DNA of 64,000 bases, from the NCBI RefSeq assembly GCF_000741285.1, contig NZ_JGZE01000001.1:124001-188000 (forward strand). Reading direction: 5' to 3'. Source of the stretch: Bifidobacterium mongoliense DSM 21395. Its GTDB lineage: Bacteria > Actinomycetota > Actinomycetes > Actinomycetales > Bifidobacteriaceae. This document shows, in pieces, positions 34,598-43,390 of this stretch (within the stretch, counting starts at the first letter, position 1; the number at the start of each line of letters is the position of its first letter). Under the pieces are notes generated by a model. That model made no database searches and was not told the origin of the DNA. It saw nothing but the letters and a program-made list of their open reading frames with translations. Position numbers and translations under genes: made by a program.

Positions 34598-35035
34598 TCA
34601 GTCTCCTTCGGGCATTTCCTGTACGTTCCACCGTCTGGCGGTGGCATGCGTCTTTTCGGACTGCAGGTTCACCAGTCTGAAACGCTTGCCAACCATGTCA
34701 GAATCGGTTGAGGCCGTGCAGACTGCCACATCCTTCTCCCGCAAACCCACGAGTGTCATCGGGAAATGGATGTATAGGCTCCATACGGGCACGTTGCCGC
34801 CCACGTTGCTGCTGTCACCGGATGCGGTGACCACCTGCGAGGCGATGCCACCGGCAGTCTGGATCTTCCCCTTCGACTGCGCGAACAGCACCAGCTCCGG
34901 CGAATCAACGCCAGTGTCTGGATCGACCACATTCCTGCCAGTCGGACGCATCACGTCGAACGAGTCCGACATGAGAGATTCGGCGTTGGCACGCATCTTC
35001 GGCAGGGCAGCCTGCACCATGCTTGAAATGTCCAT
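34598..35035 (-). CDS. Head-tail connector protein
   Basis: 145 aa, with MRPTGRNVVDPDTGVDSPEL and GLREKDVAVCTASTDSDMVG, typical of small actinophage connector proteins (DUF6093-like). It lies within the connector block, one base before the gp10-like gene start. Confidence 0.72.
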   Translation of the reverse strand: MDISSMVQAALPKMRANAESLMSDSFDVMRPTGRNVVDPDTGVDSPELVLFAQSKGKIQTAGGIASQVVTASGDSSNVGGNVPVWSLYIHFPMTLVGLREKDVAVCTASTDSDMVGKRFRLVNLQSEKTHATARRWNVQEMPEGD

Positions 35036-35045
35036 ATGCGCCTTC

Positions 35046-35492
35046 CTAGTAGCCGAATGGGTAGTGAGGCAATGGGAATGCGTCAGGCTGCGCCTTGTCG
35101 ACTACACTGAACGCCGTTGTGGACGAGCTTCTCAGCAGCAGCGACCACTCCGAGTCAAGGATGACAATCTCGCCCGTAGACCTCGAGGCATCCACCGTCT
35201 GCTGGAAGTTGCCATCATCGATCTGGGTCATCATGGAACGCATGCCGTCAGGGTTTCTGGCTTTGCGTTCCACGGCCGAGACTTCCACGTCGTTCACGGT
35301 AGCTTTGTAGCCACCATCGGCATTCGCCCAGTCGTCCAGTTCGGTCACTCGAGCGCGGATGATGCGCTCCGCCCTGTTGAGCCACCGTTGAATCTGCTTG
35401 CCCCGTGCGCTGTCAGTGGTGATATCCTCACCAAGTTCGGCAGCGACATCGGCGACGGATGCATATCGGGCTACGAGTGGATCGTCTGGCAT
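35046..35492 (-). CDS. Head-tail connector (Gp19/Gp15-like)
   Basis: 148 aa from ATG 35492 (MPDDPLVARYASVADVAAEL), preceded by GTGAGGT. The helical N-terminus with RWLNRAERIIRARV is characteristic of Gp19/Gp15/Gp42-like adaptor proteins under the portal. The frame upstream to 35633 overlaps the 58-aa gene and is not used. Confidence 0.78.
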   Translation of the reverse strand: MPDDPLVARYASVADVAAELGEDITTDSARGKQIQRWLNRAERIIRARVTELDDWANADGGYKATVNDVEVSAVERKARNPDGMRSMMTQIDDGNFQQTVDASRSTGEIVILDSEWSLLLRSSSTTAFSVVDKAQPDAFPLPHYPFGY

Positions 35493-35499
35493 GGCTACC

Positions 35500-35676
35500 T
35501 CACTTTTTCGCTGTGGCAGTTGACTTTGGCTTTGCTGGCTTGTCTTCCGTAATCTCGTATCCATGACGTTGGAAATACGAGATGTCGGAAGTGCAGGTGC
35601 CGACACCATTTTGGAAATCAACACCTGCGACATCGCCAGTGAAGCCCTTGACCGGGGTCTTCACCGTCCAGCTCAT
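35500..35676 (-). CDS. Small capsid-associated protein (58 aa)
   Basis: Encodes MSWTVKTPVKGFTGDVAGVD and a C-terminal HGYEITEDKPAKPKSTATAKK-like basic tail. Its ATG overlaps the capsid stop (ATGA), and it ends 8 bases before the next connector start. Proteins of this size with the same G-x-V-D-F pattern follow the capsid gene in many actinophages. Role unproven; perhaps a capsid decoration or stabilising protein. Confidence 0.78.
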   Translation of the reverse strand: MSWTVKTPVKGFTGDVAGVDFQNGVGTCTSDISYFQRHGYEITEDKPAKPKSTATAKK

Positions 35677-36644
35677 TGCACCTTCACCCCGCGAAGAACG
35701 GCGGCGGCCTTAGTGGCCTTCAACGCGACGGCGATGGGGCCAAGTTCGACCTCGCCCTTCTTCACCGCATTTGCAGTGGTGAAGTCTGGCAGCCAAGTCT
35801 GCACGAGCTGTCCACCAGCAACGGAGACGCCATGGAAGCCGTCCAGACCGACACGGTAGGCGTACACATCCGAAGTGCCCTTAGACGGATCCACGGGGAT
35901 GATCGGATCATTAGTACCAGCCTTGGCTCCGGCGTCCACGAGCAGGATGTTGCCATAGGTCTCTCGAGTGACAGGGCGCCCGTTCGCGCCGACCAGATCC
36001 TCAACGGGATCCTTGACGTACTGGCTGGTGCGACGTGCTGCGGCGCGGACCTTTGCCAATGCCTTGGCGTTACCGACCAGGACGGTCGGATCACCATCGA
36101 GCAGGCTCAGGAACGCGTCGAGCGAATCGAGGATCTTGAAGCCGTTGTCCGAAATGTCCGTCCAATCCGGATTGGAGGTTTTATCCTCCGTGCTGGAACC
36201 GGTCAGCGCCTTATCCAACCCATCGAAAGCATTCGCGTTCTTGGCGATGTCACCGTTTATCACGGTGTCCTGGAACAGAGTGGTCGCAGCCTTGACCTTC
36301 TGCGTGATGTTCAATGCGATGGCACCGGAAGCTTCCGGTCCGAGGTTGGCGAGCACACGATCGACTTCGAAGCTGCCACCGAGAACCGCCAGATCGACGG
36401 AAAACTTCTGCGTGGTGACTTCCTGCGGTGCGTATTCGCTGTTGATCGCACGGAACGCAGCGGTCGGCTGGGTTGCGAGACGACGATATGAGTAGGTAAG
36501 CGTCGCGCCGCCGCCAGCGGGGCTCACCACATCATCGAAGATGAGGGAATCAAGGATTTCCGAGTTCTTGCGGAACTCATCGATGACCATGGGATCATAG
36601 TCTTCGAGCGCATTGTTCTTGGCTTCTGCCAAAGTTACTGCCAT
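35673..36644 (-). CDS. Major capsid protein
   Basis: 323 aa, HK97-fold type, MAVTLAEAKNNALEDYDPMV with the E-loop/P-domain region LTYSYRRLATQPTAAFRAIN and LFQDTVINGDIAKNANAFDG. No long N-terminal delta domain, which fits the separate scaffold gene just upstream. Confidence 0.9.
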   Translation of the reverse strand: MAVTLAEAKNNALEDYDPMVIDEFRKNSEILDSLIFDDVVSPAGGGATLTYSYRRLATQPTAAFRAINSEYAPQEVTTQKFSVDLAVLGGSFEVDRVLANLGPEASGAIALNITQKVKAATTLFQDTVINGDIAKNANAFDGLDKALTGSSTEDKTSNPDWTDISDNGFKILDSLDAFLSLLDGDPTVLVGNAKALAKVRAAARRTSQYVKDPVEDLVGANGRPVTRETYGNILLVDAGAKAGTNDPIIPVDPSKGTSDVYAYRVGLDGFHGVSVAGGQLVQTWLPDFTTANAVKKGEVELGPIAVALKATKAAAVLRGVKVQ

Positions 36645-36662
36645 TTGTACCCTCCTTAAGGG

Positions 36663-37217
36663 TTATTTCAGATGACCGGCGATCGCGGCGGACAGGGACG
36701 CAGGCTTTGGCTTGCCACCCCTGCCCTGGCTCTTGTCGGGTTTGGGAATATTCGGCTTGGTTTGCTGAATCAACGGAAGAAGTTCATCTGCATCAGCGAG
36801 CATGGAATCCTTGTCGGAACCGTTGAGCCGAGTGGCGAGCTTCAAAGGGATACCCTTTTCAGCGGCAACCTCATACTGCAAGGCCTTGAGCGCATTCTCG
36901 GAATTGGATTTCTCCAATGCCTGCAACCGTTCGGCTTCCTTCTCGGATTCGGTCTTGTCCTTGTCCTTGAATGCTTGGATCTGAGCCTCGTATTCGGCCA
37001 GCTTGGCCTTCGCGGCCTTGTTCGCCTCACGTTCGGCCTTGAGTGCTTTCAGCCCGTTCTCGCCAAGCTTCTCGGACTCGTTGCCCTGCTGTTCCGCGTT
37101 GCTCTCGTCCGGCTTTGGCTCAGGATCGCCCTGACCATCTTCTGCAACTCCTCCGCCTTCGCCGCCATCAGCGACGATCATGCGGACATGCCGTAGAGAA
37201 TTCCAACGTGTATGCAT
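36663..37217 (-). CDS. Capsid scaffolding protein
   Basis: 184 aa from ATG 37217 with GGAGAAAC ribosome-binding site. Acidic N-terminus, then a long charged coiled-coil (KAEREANKAAKAKLAEYEAQ) and a Lys/Pro-rich C-terminus likely to bind capsid. Composition and location before the capsid gene define it. Confidence 0.85.
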   Translation of the reverse strand: MHTRWNSLRHVRMIVADGGEGGGVAEDGQGDPEPKPDESNAEQQGNESEKLGENGLKALKAEREANKAAKAKLAEYEAQIQAFKDKDKTESEKEAERLQALEKSNSENALKALQYEVAAEKGIPLKLATRLNGSDKDSMLADADELLPLIQQTKPNIPKPDKSQGRGGKPKPASLSAAIAGHLK

Positions 37218-37302
37218 AGTTTCTCCTTGTTGATTGCGCCACATCGCATGGCAAAAGCCACTCGCATCGCACGAGCGGTAAAAATTAGATAAGAGAGGCT
37301 GT

Positions 37303-38325
37303 TTACAGCCACCCGTAATTGTTGAGAAGTCTCATCGCCTGAGCGTGATCGCTGCCTGCGATCTGATAGATGCTTTCAGGCATCAATCTGGGCCGGTCGG
37401 CACGCCAGTATTTCGAACCGTATTCCACATGCCCTTTGACATATCCGGCCTGTTTCATACGGGAATACGCCCAGCCGTGCTTCGTGGTGCCCTCAGACGT
37501 GTATTTAATGGATCTGCCGTAAAGCTGTGCTGGTCGGACGTTCCCGCTCTTACGGTAGGCGTTTACCAGCTGATTCAGGTCTGCACCATCATGCCATGCC
37601 TGTGCATTAGCTTGTGATCCAAGCGTCTTGGCGAGATCCTCAGAGCTCAGCGAGTTCAGATAGTCGGTCGCGTTCGCATAATGCTTGGCCAGAGCGCTTT
37701 CATCGGTGCTCCATGCCGCTACACAATCACAATGCGGATGCCGCTCGAACGCTTTCTTCCCCGAAGGGATGCCGGCAAGGATCGCGCAGCGCCCGCAGGA
37801 TGGCGGCGTCAGCATACGCACATAGTGTGCCGTGAAACTATGCGCCTTCGCAGCCATCATCGAGGAAGTTCGGGCAGTGTCGGCAAGGACCGTGCGCGAA
37901 CGTAGCGCCAGACTGTTCTCAATGGTGGAAAGTGCCATATTCAAGGAATTTCCGTTCGCTACCGATTGTTTGCCAAGCAGAACGCTGCTCCATAGGTTGA
38001 CGAAGGTGTTCTGCCCGTTGCCAGCCCATCCGATAAGCCTTGAAGTGTCAAACGCGAATTCTCCACTACCTATGTTCTTGCTGCCCAGGCTTTGCATCAC
38101 ATCTGGTGTTGTGTCAGCCATGTATTCGGCCACGTCCTGCTGAGCTGAATCCAATGCTGAAAGCATGGGCGCGTAAGCGTCCGCGTAAGCCTGATTGAAG
38201 TCGTCAGACCGGTTTTGCCGCCACGCCTTGACTATCTGCGCCACTGCCCTGTTGCTGACCGACCGCAGGTACCTGCCCTGCAATACCGCCACCTTGGGCA
38301 TCTCCTGCCCCGCCATTGTCCGCAC
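37303..38325 (-). CDS. Minor head protein, MuF-like
   Basis: 340 aa. Contains a cysteine/histidine cluster PSCGRCAILAG...FERHPHCDC (about residues 185-220), the hallmark of phage minor head/MuF-type proteins that attach to the portal. It overlaps the end of portal by 122 bases in another frame; a later start is possible, but the N-terminal VAVLQGRYLRSVSNRAVAQI looks conserved. Confidence 0.8.
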   Translation of the reverse strand: MRTMAGQEMPKVAVLQGRYLRSVSNRAVAQIVKAWRQNRSDDFNQAYADAYAPMLSALDSAQQDVAEYMADTTPDVMQSLGSKNIGSGEFAFDTSRLIGWAGNGQNTFVNLWSSVLLGKQSVANGNSLNMALSTIENSLALRSRTVLADTARTSSMMAAKAHSFTAHYVRMLTPPSCGRCAILAGIPSGKKAFERHPHCDCVAAWSTDESALAKHYANATDYLNSLSSEDLAKTLGSQANAQAWHDGADLNQLVNAYRKSGNVRPAQLYGRSIKYTSEGTTKHGWAYSRMKQAGYVKGHVEYGSKYWRADRPRLMPESIYQIAGSDHAQAMRLLNNYGWL

Positions 38326-39670
38326 TCGTAGCCTCCGGCTTCAAAAGATTCTCCCACTGCGCCGCATCAAGTTCATCGAACCGCTGCCGTTCCAAATCCT
38401 TGCGAGCCTGAGACCAGCCAAGCTCGTCCCAGGCACCCTCACGGCTGAGAATTCCAGAAGCGACAAGCTTCTGTATCGCATCCGCCTTCTGCGAGAATGT
38501 AGGCGTGTTCGGGTCATCCCAGTCAGTGCGGATCCGATTGCCGTCAAGCCACTCGCCCTTGCCGAACCGGTAGGCCAAGGCCATCACGTCAGCCCAACAG
38601 TCACCATCGGTCATGTTCTTCAACTCGACGTTCTTCACGAGTCGAACCTCATCAGCGCGGATGGCACCCTCGGCTGCAGGGTTCGCCGTGTTCTGTCCGA
38701 AGTAGCGCATAGGCAGGCCGGTCACGGAACTCACCTGTTCGGCAAGCATGTCAATCACCGTTTTGAAATTCGTCAACTCCGATGCCTGGAACTGTCCGAA
38801 ACGTGCAGAGGAATCCTGTGTGACAGTCATGGCCGTGTAATACGCCTGCCATGAAGCCGCCATCTTGCCAGTGGCCGCATCGATGAAATCATCCTTGTTC
38901 ACGCCGGTAGCCCACTTACCGGGAACCGCATGAGTCTCCATCGCAACCTGCAAATCCATGAGCGCTCGAGCCGCCATATCCGTGGGCTTGAGCACATCCT
39001 TCATCTCGGATTCACCAATGAAATTGCCAACACGGGGACGGTTAAGGAACTGCACGACAGGCACACGATGCAGCTTATGGTCGTCACGATCCTCTATAGC
39101 CCACTGCCATCCCTTGACGCGCTGCAGGTAGATGGTCGAATCAGGCAAGTAGAGCGTAGCCTCCGTGGGTGCAGCACGTTCCAACGGATCGTAGTAGATT
39201 CGTAGAGCTGCCGTAATCTTTCGCGTGCGTGGATCGATCTCGGAGATCATCGAACGGGATGACTCCACGGTAATCAGCGGATGTTCGGTGTCATCCTCGT
39301 TGGTGCCGACAGAAACAAATCCATGACCCTGCACGCGCGTTTCCAGATGGTTTAAGACGCTCTGCGAATCCATGTTGTTCGCTTCCCAGACCTCCGACAG
39401 GTAGTCGTTGGAATCTGGATCATCGGGAAGGCTGAAAGAGCGCACATGCTGACGCTGCACCACGGTATCCACAGTGACGCGAGGCCAGTTCAGGGGAAAC
39501 TCGAACACTCGCAGCTCAGGCGGCACGGCAAGGCCTATCGTCTGGATGTGCTGCTCGCCACGATAATACTTGTCAAGATCCTCATGGACCTTACGCAAGG
39601 TCTGAAGCCTTGTATACAAGTGTCGCATCAGTGCAGATTCATCCGAAGACAACTCCGTTACCGCCTCCAT
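38204..39670 (-). CDS. Portal protein
   Basis: 488 aa from ATG 39670, chosen for a GGAGGTGCGC ribosome-binding site; the frame begins 10 codons earlier. SPP1 gp6-like portal with YYRGEQHIQTIGLAVPPELR at the N-terminus and SSVTGLPMRYFGQNTANPAA in the stem/wing region. The dodecamer would form the DNA entry pore. Starts inside the 3' end of the terminase gene. Confidence 0.93.
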   Translation of the reverse strand: MEAVTELSSDESALMRHLYTRLQTLRKVHEDLDKYYRGEQHIQTIGLAVPPELRVFEFPLNWPRVTVDTVVQRQHVRSFSLPDDPDSNDYLSEVWEANNMDSQSVLNHLETRVQGHGFVSVGTNEDDTEHPLITVESSRSMISEIDPRTRKITAALRIYYDPLERAAPTEATLYLPDSTIYLQRVKGWQWAIEDRDDHKLHRVPVVQFLNRPRVGNFIGESEMKDVLKPTDMAARALMDLQVAMETHAVPGKWATGVNKDDFIDAATGKMAASWQAYYTAMTVTQDSSARFGQFQASELTNFKTVIDMLAEQVSSVTGLPMRYFGQNTANPAAEGAIRADEVRLVKNVELKNMTDGDCWADVMALAYRFGKGEWLDGNRIRTDWDDPNTPTFSQKADAIQKLVASGILSREGAWDELGWSQARKDLERQRFDELDAAQWENLLKPEATSADNGGAGDAQGGGIAGQVPAVGQQQGSGADSQGVAAKPV

Positions 39671-41306
39671 GCGCACCTCCAATCTTTGTGGTCTGTCCAA
39701 GCAGGAAAACCTTGTTGCTATTCATGCCCCACCCCAGGGCACGCATATCGCAAGCAGCCTCATGGGCTAGGATGTCAGCCATGGAAATATCGATCTTCTG
39801 ATTCTCTGACGGTTTGCCTAGAACGAATTTGTCACCGGGTTTGGCAACCATGCGAGCTGCCATCATGTGCAGCTTCGCTGTCAGATCGGGGCTATGGGAT
39901 GTCGTCTTGTCGGCCGTATCCTCGCGGAATCTCACAAGCGCGTTGTACATGCGCCCAGGCTGATTCGTAGGCCATTGGACGACCACATCCTCGCCGTAGC
40001 GTTCGCTCCACGCGTCGACCTGCGTCTCCCATGGATGAGGGTCACAGTAGAAGCGCTTCACGCGGTAATGATGGAACATGTCACTCACGCACGCATCGAC
40101 CTCACTGCGCGGTATGCGACCCTCCCATTCCTTCGGATTCCAGTACGACGGGCGCTTCGCGGCACCATAGGTGGGAGTCCAACGCCAGCCGTCAACAGCC
40201 TCAGCTCGAAGCGCCGTCCAATCCCCCGACTGCGAACCATCGAAGCCAAGACAAATCTCAGAACCCTCGGGAGGCACTGGCCGATCCTTCTCGGTTGCGT
40301 CATAGAGAGCTTCGGGCATGTAAGCGCCCAAACCTTGAACCAGCTCGCATCCGAAGAAACGTCTCGCCTGCGCCGGATCACGTTCAAGAAGCTCGGAAGC
40401 CGTAGCCTCCACACTGTCCAGATTCACCCAGGGGCTTCCCTGATACACGAATTCGAGAATCTTGCGCCGATCATCCTTGTCGGTGAAGTCAAGGTCAGGA
40501 TCATGGCGCGGAAAATACTTCATAATATCGGTCGAGCGACTCTCATAGGTAGCCTGCCCGAACGAGGCATCCATCGGATCCCATGGGTTCGTAAGCTCAA
40601 GCATCCTGCCATCCATGCCGGAAACGCCACGAAGCACGGTATCGGCGACCTCGAACATGCCAGAACGCTTCGTGTACACGCCAGACTCGTCGCACAAGGC
40701 GAAGTTCACGGGATTGCCGAGCTTGGAGCGTGCGGACGCGGTCACTGGGTCGATGCGGCCACCGTTAGGCAGGCGTATGAAGCCCTCCCGCACTTTCATC
40801 AAGTCGTCAAGCTTGCCGTTACGAACCATCGTCTGCAATGGGCGGTACACGTTCGCCGTCTGTTCCTCCGAGTTGGCGAGCAACTGCACCAGGGCTGTTC
40901 GCCTTGGCATGCCCATCGCCTCGCCCGGCTGATAGCGGTATTCAAACCCGCATCCACAACCCCAGTCGGAGCAGCGGTACACCTCGCCACCCTTGGCCCA
41001 GCCACAGAACACGCAAGGACCACCACCCTCGAAACAGGCGGTTGCAGCACCGAAAGGCGACTTGCCAAGCTTCTGACCGCCGACGATCTGTCCGCGACGC
41101 CAACGAAAGGCGGCACCCTGCAACGGCCTCGAAGCATTAAACTTCGTATCCTCTTTCACACGGTAGAACTCGACGGCGTTACGCAGCTGCCACCCAGTCA
41201 GCACAAACGGCTTGTTCAGGTCATAGCCGGAAGGAACAACGCAATGCCACTGCGTCCAATCGGCGAACAGGAAACCCAGAGACTTCGGCAAAGACGCAAC
41301 CGCCAT
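39639..41306 (-). CDS. Terminase large subunit with cysteine-rich insertion
   Basis: 555-aa packaging motor. ATPase half with Walker-A-like VGGQKLGKSPF and Walker B FALCDES. Nuclease half with acidic residues in LGFDGSQSGDWTA, FYCDPHPW and IDISMADILAHEA. Just after the Walker A there is an unusual Cys-rich stretch (CVFCGW ... CSDWGCGCGF) looking like a zinc knuckle. Small terminase is 8 bases upstream. Confidence 0.93.
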   Translation of the reverse strand: MAVASLPKSLGFLFADWTQWHCVVPSGYDLNKPFVLTGWQLRNAVEFYRVKEDTKFNASRPLQGAAFRWRRGQIVGGQKLGKSPFGAATACFEGGGPCVFCGWAKGGEVYRCSDWGCGCGFEYRYQPGEAMGMPRRTALVQLLANSEEQTANVYRPLQTMVRNGKLDDLMKVREGFIRLPNGGRIDPVTASARSKLGNPVNFALCDESGVYTKRSGMFEVADTVLRGVSGMDGRMLELTNPWDPMDASFGQATYESRSTDIMKYFPRHDPDLDFTDKDDRRKILEFVYQGSPWVNLDSVEATASELLERDPAQARRFFGCELVQGLGAYMPEALYDATEKDRPVPPEGSEICLGFDGSQSGDWTALRAEAVDGWRWTPTYGAAKRPSYWNPKEWEGRIPRSEVDACVSDMFHHYRVKRFYCDPHPWETQVDAWSERYGEDVVVQWPTNQPGRMYNALVRFREDTADKTTSHSPDLTAKLHMMAARMVAKPGDKFVLGKPSENQKIDISMADILAHEAACDMRALGWGMNSNKVFLLGQTTKIGGAHGGGNGVVFG

Positions 41307-41314
41307 GAAGCCTC

Positions 41315-41848
41315 CTAAATATCAGTGAACCGGTCCCGTGCACTTGGGAACTGAATGATCTTCGAATCCTTAGCAGAAGATTTCGGCTTGGTCTGCTGAT
41401 CGACAATCTGCCAACCATTGAGCCGCAAACCCTGCGGGGTCAGGCCAATCGTGTCCGCGTAGCGCTGCAACGTGGAACGGTCAGCCGCCTTCGCATCAGG
41501 AGACTCACAAATCACGAACTGACGGCAGTACAAGGCAACCGTGTTGAACAGATACGCATATTCCGGCATATGCCATGCAATAGCCTGCGGAAGCTTCCAA
41601 AGTTCACGCCAAAGTTGCTGCTCGCGCTCATTCCACGCTTCGGTGGAATCCTTGTCCTTCTCCTTATGGAAACCATCCTCATCCTTATAGGAATCCCAGA
41701 TGATGTATCGGCTCAATGGGAAAGCGCGTGGCTTATAGCGATATCCTTTCGCATCCAAAGGGAGCAACGATCTGCCCATGCGTTCGGAACGCTCGGAATT
41801 CGGGTCGAACGCAGGACCGGAACGCGCTCGAGCGCCACCCTGAGCCAT
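41315..41848 (-). CDS. Terminase small subunit
   Basis: 177 aa from ATG 41848 with GAGGT ribosome-binding site; the frame is open to 41956. Positioned immediately before the large subunit, with a C-terminal LQRYADTIGLTPQGLRLNGW pattern seen in actinophage small terminases. Binds packaging sites on the concatemer. Confidence 0.8.
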   Translation of the reverse strand: MAQGGARARSGPAFDPNSERSERMGRSLLPLDAKGYRYKPRAFPLSRYIIWDSYKDEDGFHKEKDKDSTEAWNEREQQLWRELWKLPQAIAWHMPEYAYLFNTVALYCRQFVICESPDAKAADRSTLQRYADTIGLTPQGLRLNGWQIVDQQTKPKSSAKDSKIIQFPSARDRFTDI

Positions 41849-42045
41849 GCTGACCTCACATTCCATGCTTCGAGAACGGTCCTTGCGAAAACTTTGAACC
41901 CTCCGCACTTGCGAGCCACCTCTCCGGCGGTCCTGAAGGGTGCCAGGTGGGGTCACCCCGGTGGGGGTGCGTCGGAATTTTTCCGGTCTGGTTTTCGGAG
42001 AATGCTTTTTAAGTTAATTGTTTTTGTTTTTAGGTTTTTAGTGTG

Positions 42046-42390
42046 TTATTTCGTCCAATGTTCGCGCATTCTTGTGCTGTTTGCTTGTCCTGCGCTGCGG
42101 TTGCAGTGAGCGTGTGCTGGTCCGCGATAGTGTTGCCGGTCTGCTGCGTGGTCGAGGTCCCATGCTTGGCCGCGTGTGATTGGTTGGCCGCATCGGTTGC
42201 AGGTTGGTGTGAGTCCGTGTGCGATGGCGTTGGCCCATTGTTGTCGTAGTGCTTGGTGTGCTTTGCCGTAGCCTCGTTGCTTGGCGGTGCCGCGCTGCCT
42301 GTCGTGGATGGTTGCGTGGGGTTGGCAGTAGCGTTGTCCGACTGGTACGAGTTGTGGGCAGTTGGGCCAGGCGCATCGGCGCATGGGCAT
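42046..42390 (-). CDS. HNH endonuclease
   Basis: 114 aa with Cys pairs (CAWPNC, CNRCGQ) and a ββα-metal core WDLDHAADRQHY...HAHCNRSAGQ. HNH nucleases beside terminase genes assist DNA cutting at cos ends in long-tailed phages, so the phage probably packages cos-type ends. First gene of the late operon. Confidence 0.88.
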   Translation of the reverse strand: MPMRRCAWPNCPQLVPVGQRYCQPHATIHDRQRGTAKQRGYGKAHQALRQQWANAIAHGLTPTCNRCGQPITRGQAWDLDHAADRQHYRGPAHAHCNRSAGQANSTRMREHWTK

Positions 42391-42452
42391 GGGCGTGACC
42401 TTTCCGGCGGTATGCTGTGCTTGTCATGTGTGTCTATTGAATGGGGGTTGTC

Positions 42453-42695
42453 ATGTATTACTCGGAGCCGGATTACTCGTGGGTGCCGTTGGTGATGGGT
42501 GTGGCCATGTTGGTGGGGTTGGTGGTTGGGTATTTCGTCATCAAGGCGGCGGTGAGGAATGGGATCAATGAGTCCCGTCTGCTCGTGAAACCGAAGGGTC
42601 CGGAAGTGGTGCCGGGCAAAGTGTCGGAGCCGGAGCCGGTCAAGACACCAGAGCCTGCGGCCGAGTCAAAGGGCTCGACGATCTGGCCGAGTTGA
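42453..42695 (+). CDS. Small membrane protein on the opposite strand
   Basis: 80 aa from ATG 42453, preceded by GGGGTT; a shorter-spaced in-frame ATG is at 42441. One membrane segment (LVMGVAMLVGLVVGYFVIKA) then a hydrophilic Pro/Glu-rich tail (VSEPEPVKTPEPAAESKG). It is a lone plus-strand gene inside leftward phage genes, as expected for a lysogen-expressed accessory gene. Function unknown. Confidence 0.65.
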   Translation: MYYSEPDYSWVPLVMGVAMLVGLVVGYFVIKAAVRNGINESRLLVKPKGPEVVPGKVSEPEPVKTPEPAAESKGSTIWPS

Positions 42696-42703
42696 ATGTA
42701 ATG

Positions 42704-42758
42704 TTGCCCTGCTCTCGTCGGCCTGTGTGGGCTGTGGGATTGTGGCGAGGCAGGGCAA
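42704..42758. terminator. Inverted repeat between converging genes
   Basis: TTGCCCTGC and GCAGGGCAA arms with adjoining CTCG/CGAG, separated by about 37 bases, between the plus gene ending at 42695 and the minus gene ending at 42762. Could act as a two-way transcription stop, though there is no clear T tract. Confidence 0.4.
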
Positions 42759-42761
42759 GTG

Positions 42762-42986
42762 TTATTCGAAGTCGAAGCAGTCTGCGCCCATGCTGAAGAG
42801 TCCGACGGTGACGTATGGCGCTTGGGTCTTAGGTGATACCCAGCTGATGCGTCCGTTGCCGTCGCTGTTGATTTCCTCGAGCGGCGTGGTGTCGCATACG
42901 AAGGCGAATGGTGTGCCGTATGGCAGGACCTGTTCGAGTGCTTTGCGTATCTTCTCGCTGAAGGCTTCGGCTTCATCCTCGTTCAT
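42762..42986 (-). CDS. Hypothetical protein (74 aa)
   Basis: Acidic protein MNEDEAEAFSEKIRKALEQV with a central beta-strand region. No family recognised. 27 bases after the 43014 gene, same strand, likely co-transcribed. Confidence 0.6.
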   Translation of the reverse strand: MNEDEAEAFSEKIRKALEQVLPYGTPFAFVCDTTPLEEINSDGNGRISWVSPKTQAPYVTVGLFSMGADCFDFE

Positions 42987-43013
42987 CGCTTGCCTCCGTC
43001 GGTCTTGAAGTGT

Positions 43014-43235
43014 TTACTCTTTTTCGAATGCGTCCATGAATGCTTGTGTGGCTCGTTGGAAGCGGTGTTGCAGGCTGGTCTCGTCCACACTGACTTCGAC
43101 GGTCTGGTATTGGTATCCGCGTTCGGTGGTGGGTTTGATGCGCAGCGGCACCTTCACGTGGAAGCTGCACAGCGGTTCATCGTCGCTTTCGGGGGCGGTG
43201 ATGGATAGTTCTATCTCGGTGTGCGGTGCCATCAT
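43014..43235 (-). CDS. Hypothetical protein (73 aa)
   Basis: MMAPHTEIELSITAPESDDE..., starting at ATG 43235 with GGAGGCAC 7 bases upstream; the frame is open to 43289 but unsupported. Beta-rich with an acidic helical end (FMDAFEKE). A long hairpin (43260-43295) sits in its leader. Function unknown. Confidence 0.62.
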   Translation of the reverse strand: MMAPHTEIELSITAPESDDEPLCSFHVKVPLRIKPTTERGYQYQTVEVSVDETSLQHRFQRATQAFMDAFEKE

Positions 43236-43259
43236 CGTGTGCCTCCGTGTGAAGTATGG

Positions 43260-43295
43260 TGCCTGGTGGGGAAAGGTTGTAAAGTCCACCAGGCA
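43260..43295 (-). ncRNA. Leader hairpin with 10-bp arms
   Basis: TGCCTGGTGG and CCACCAGGCA are perfectly complementary around a 16-base loop, directly after the tRNA-like cluster and before the 43235 ribosome-binding site. It could be a processing site for the tRNA transcript or a control hairpin. Confidence 0.55.
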
Positions 43296-43302
43296 AGAGT
43301 GT

Positions 43303-43389
43303 GGTTCTCACTTGGGAGCGAAGGAATTCTAAGACTTGCGTCCTACTGCCATTCGGCAACCCAGCTGTTATCCCTGATACGCGAGAACC
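43303..43389 (-). ncRNA. Structured RNA candidate next to tRNA-Trp
   Basis: Closing 7-bp stem GGTTCTC (43389-43383) with GAGAACC (43309-43303) enclosing 73 bases, including two adjacent short hairpins GTTGCC-GAAT-GGCAGT and AGGAC-GCAA-GTCTT. Its length (87) and position one base after the CCA end of tRNA-Trp suggest a type II tRNA or relic, but no satisfactory T loop or anticodon arm could be drawn. Low confidence. Confidence 0.35.
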
Positions 43390-43390
43390 A

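Noticed and set aside
43303-43389. A confident third tRNA (Leu type)
   Set aside because: Length and closing stem fit, but no proper T loop or anticodon stem could be built; kept only as a structured RNA candidate.
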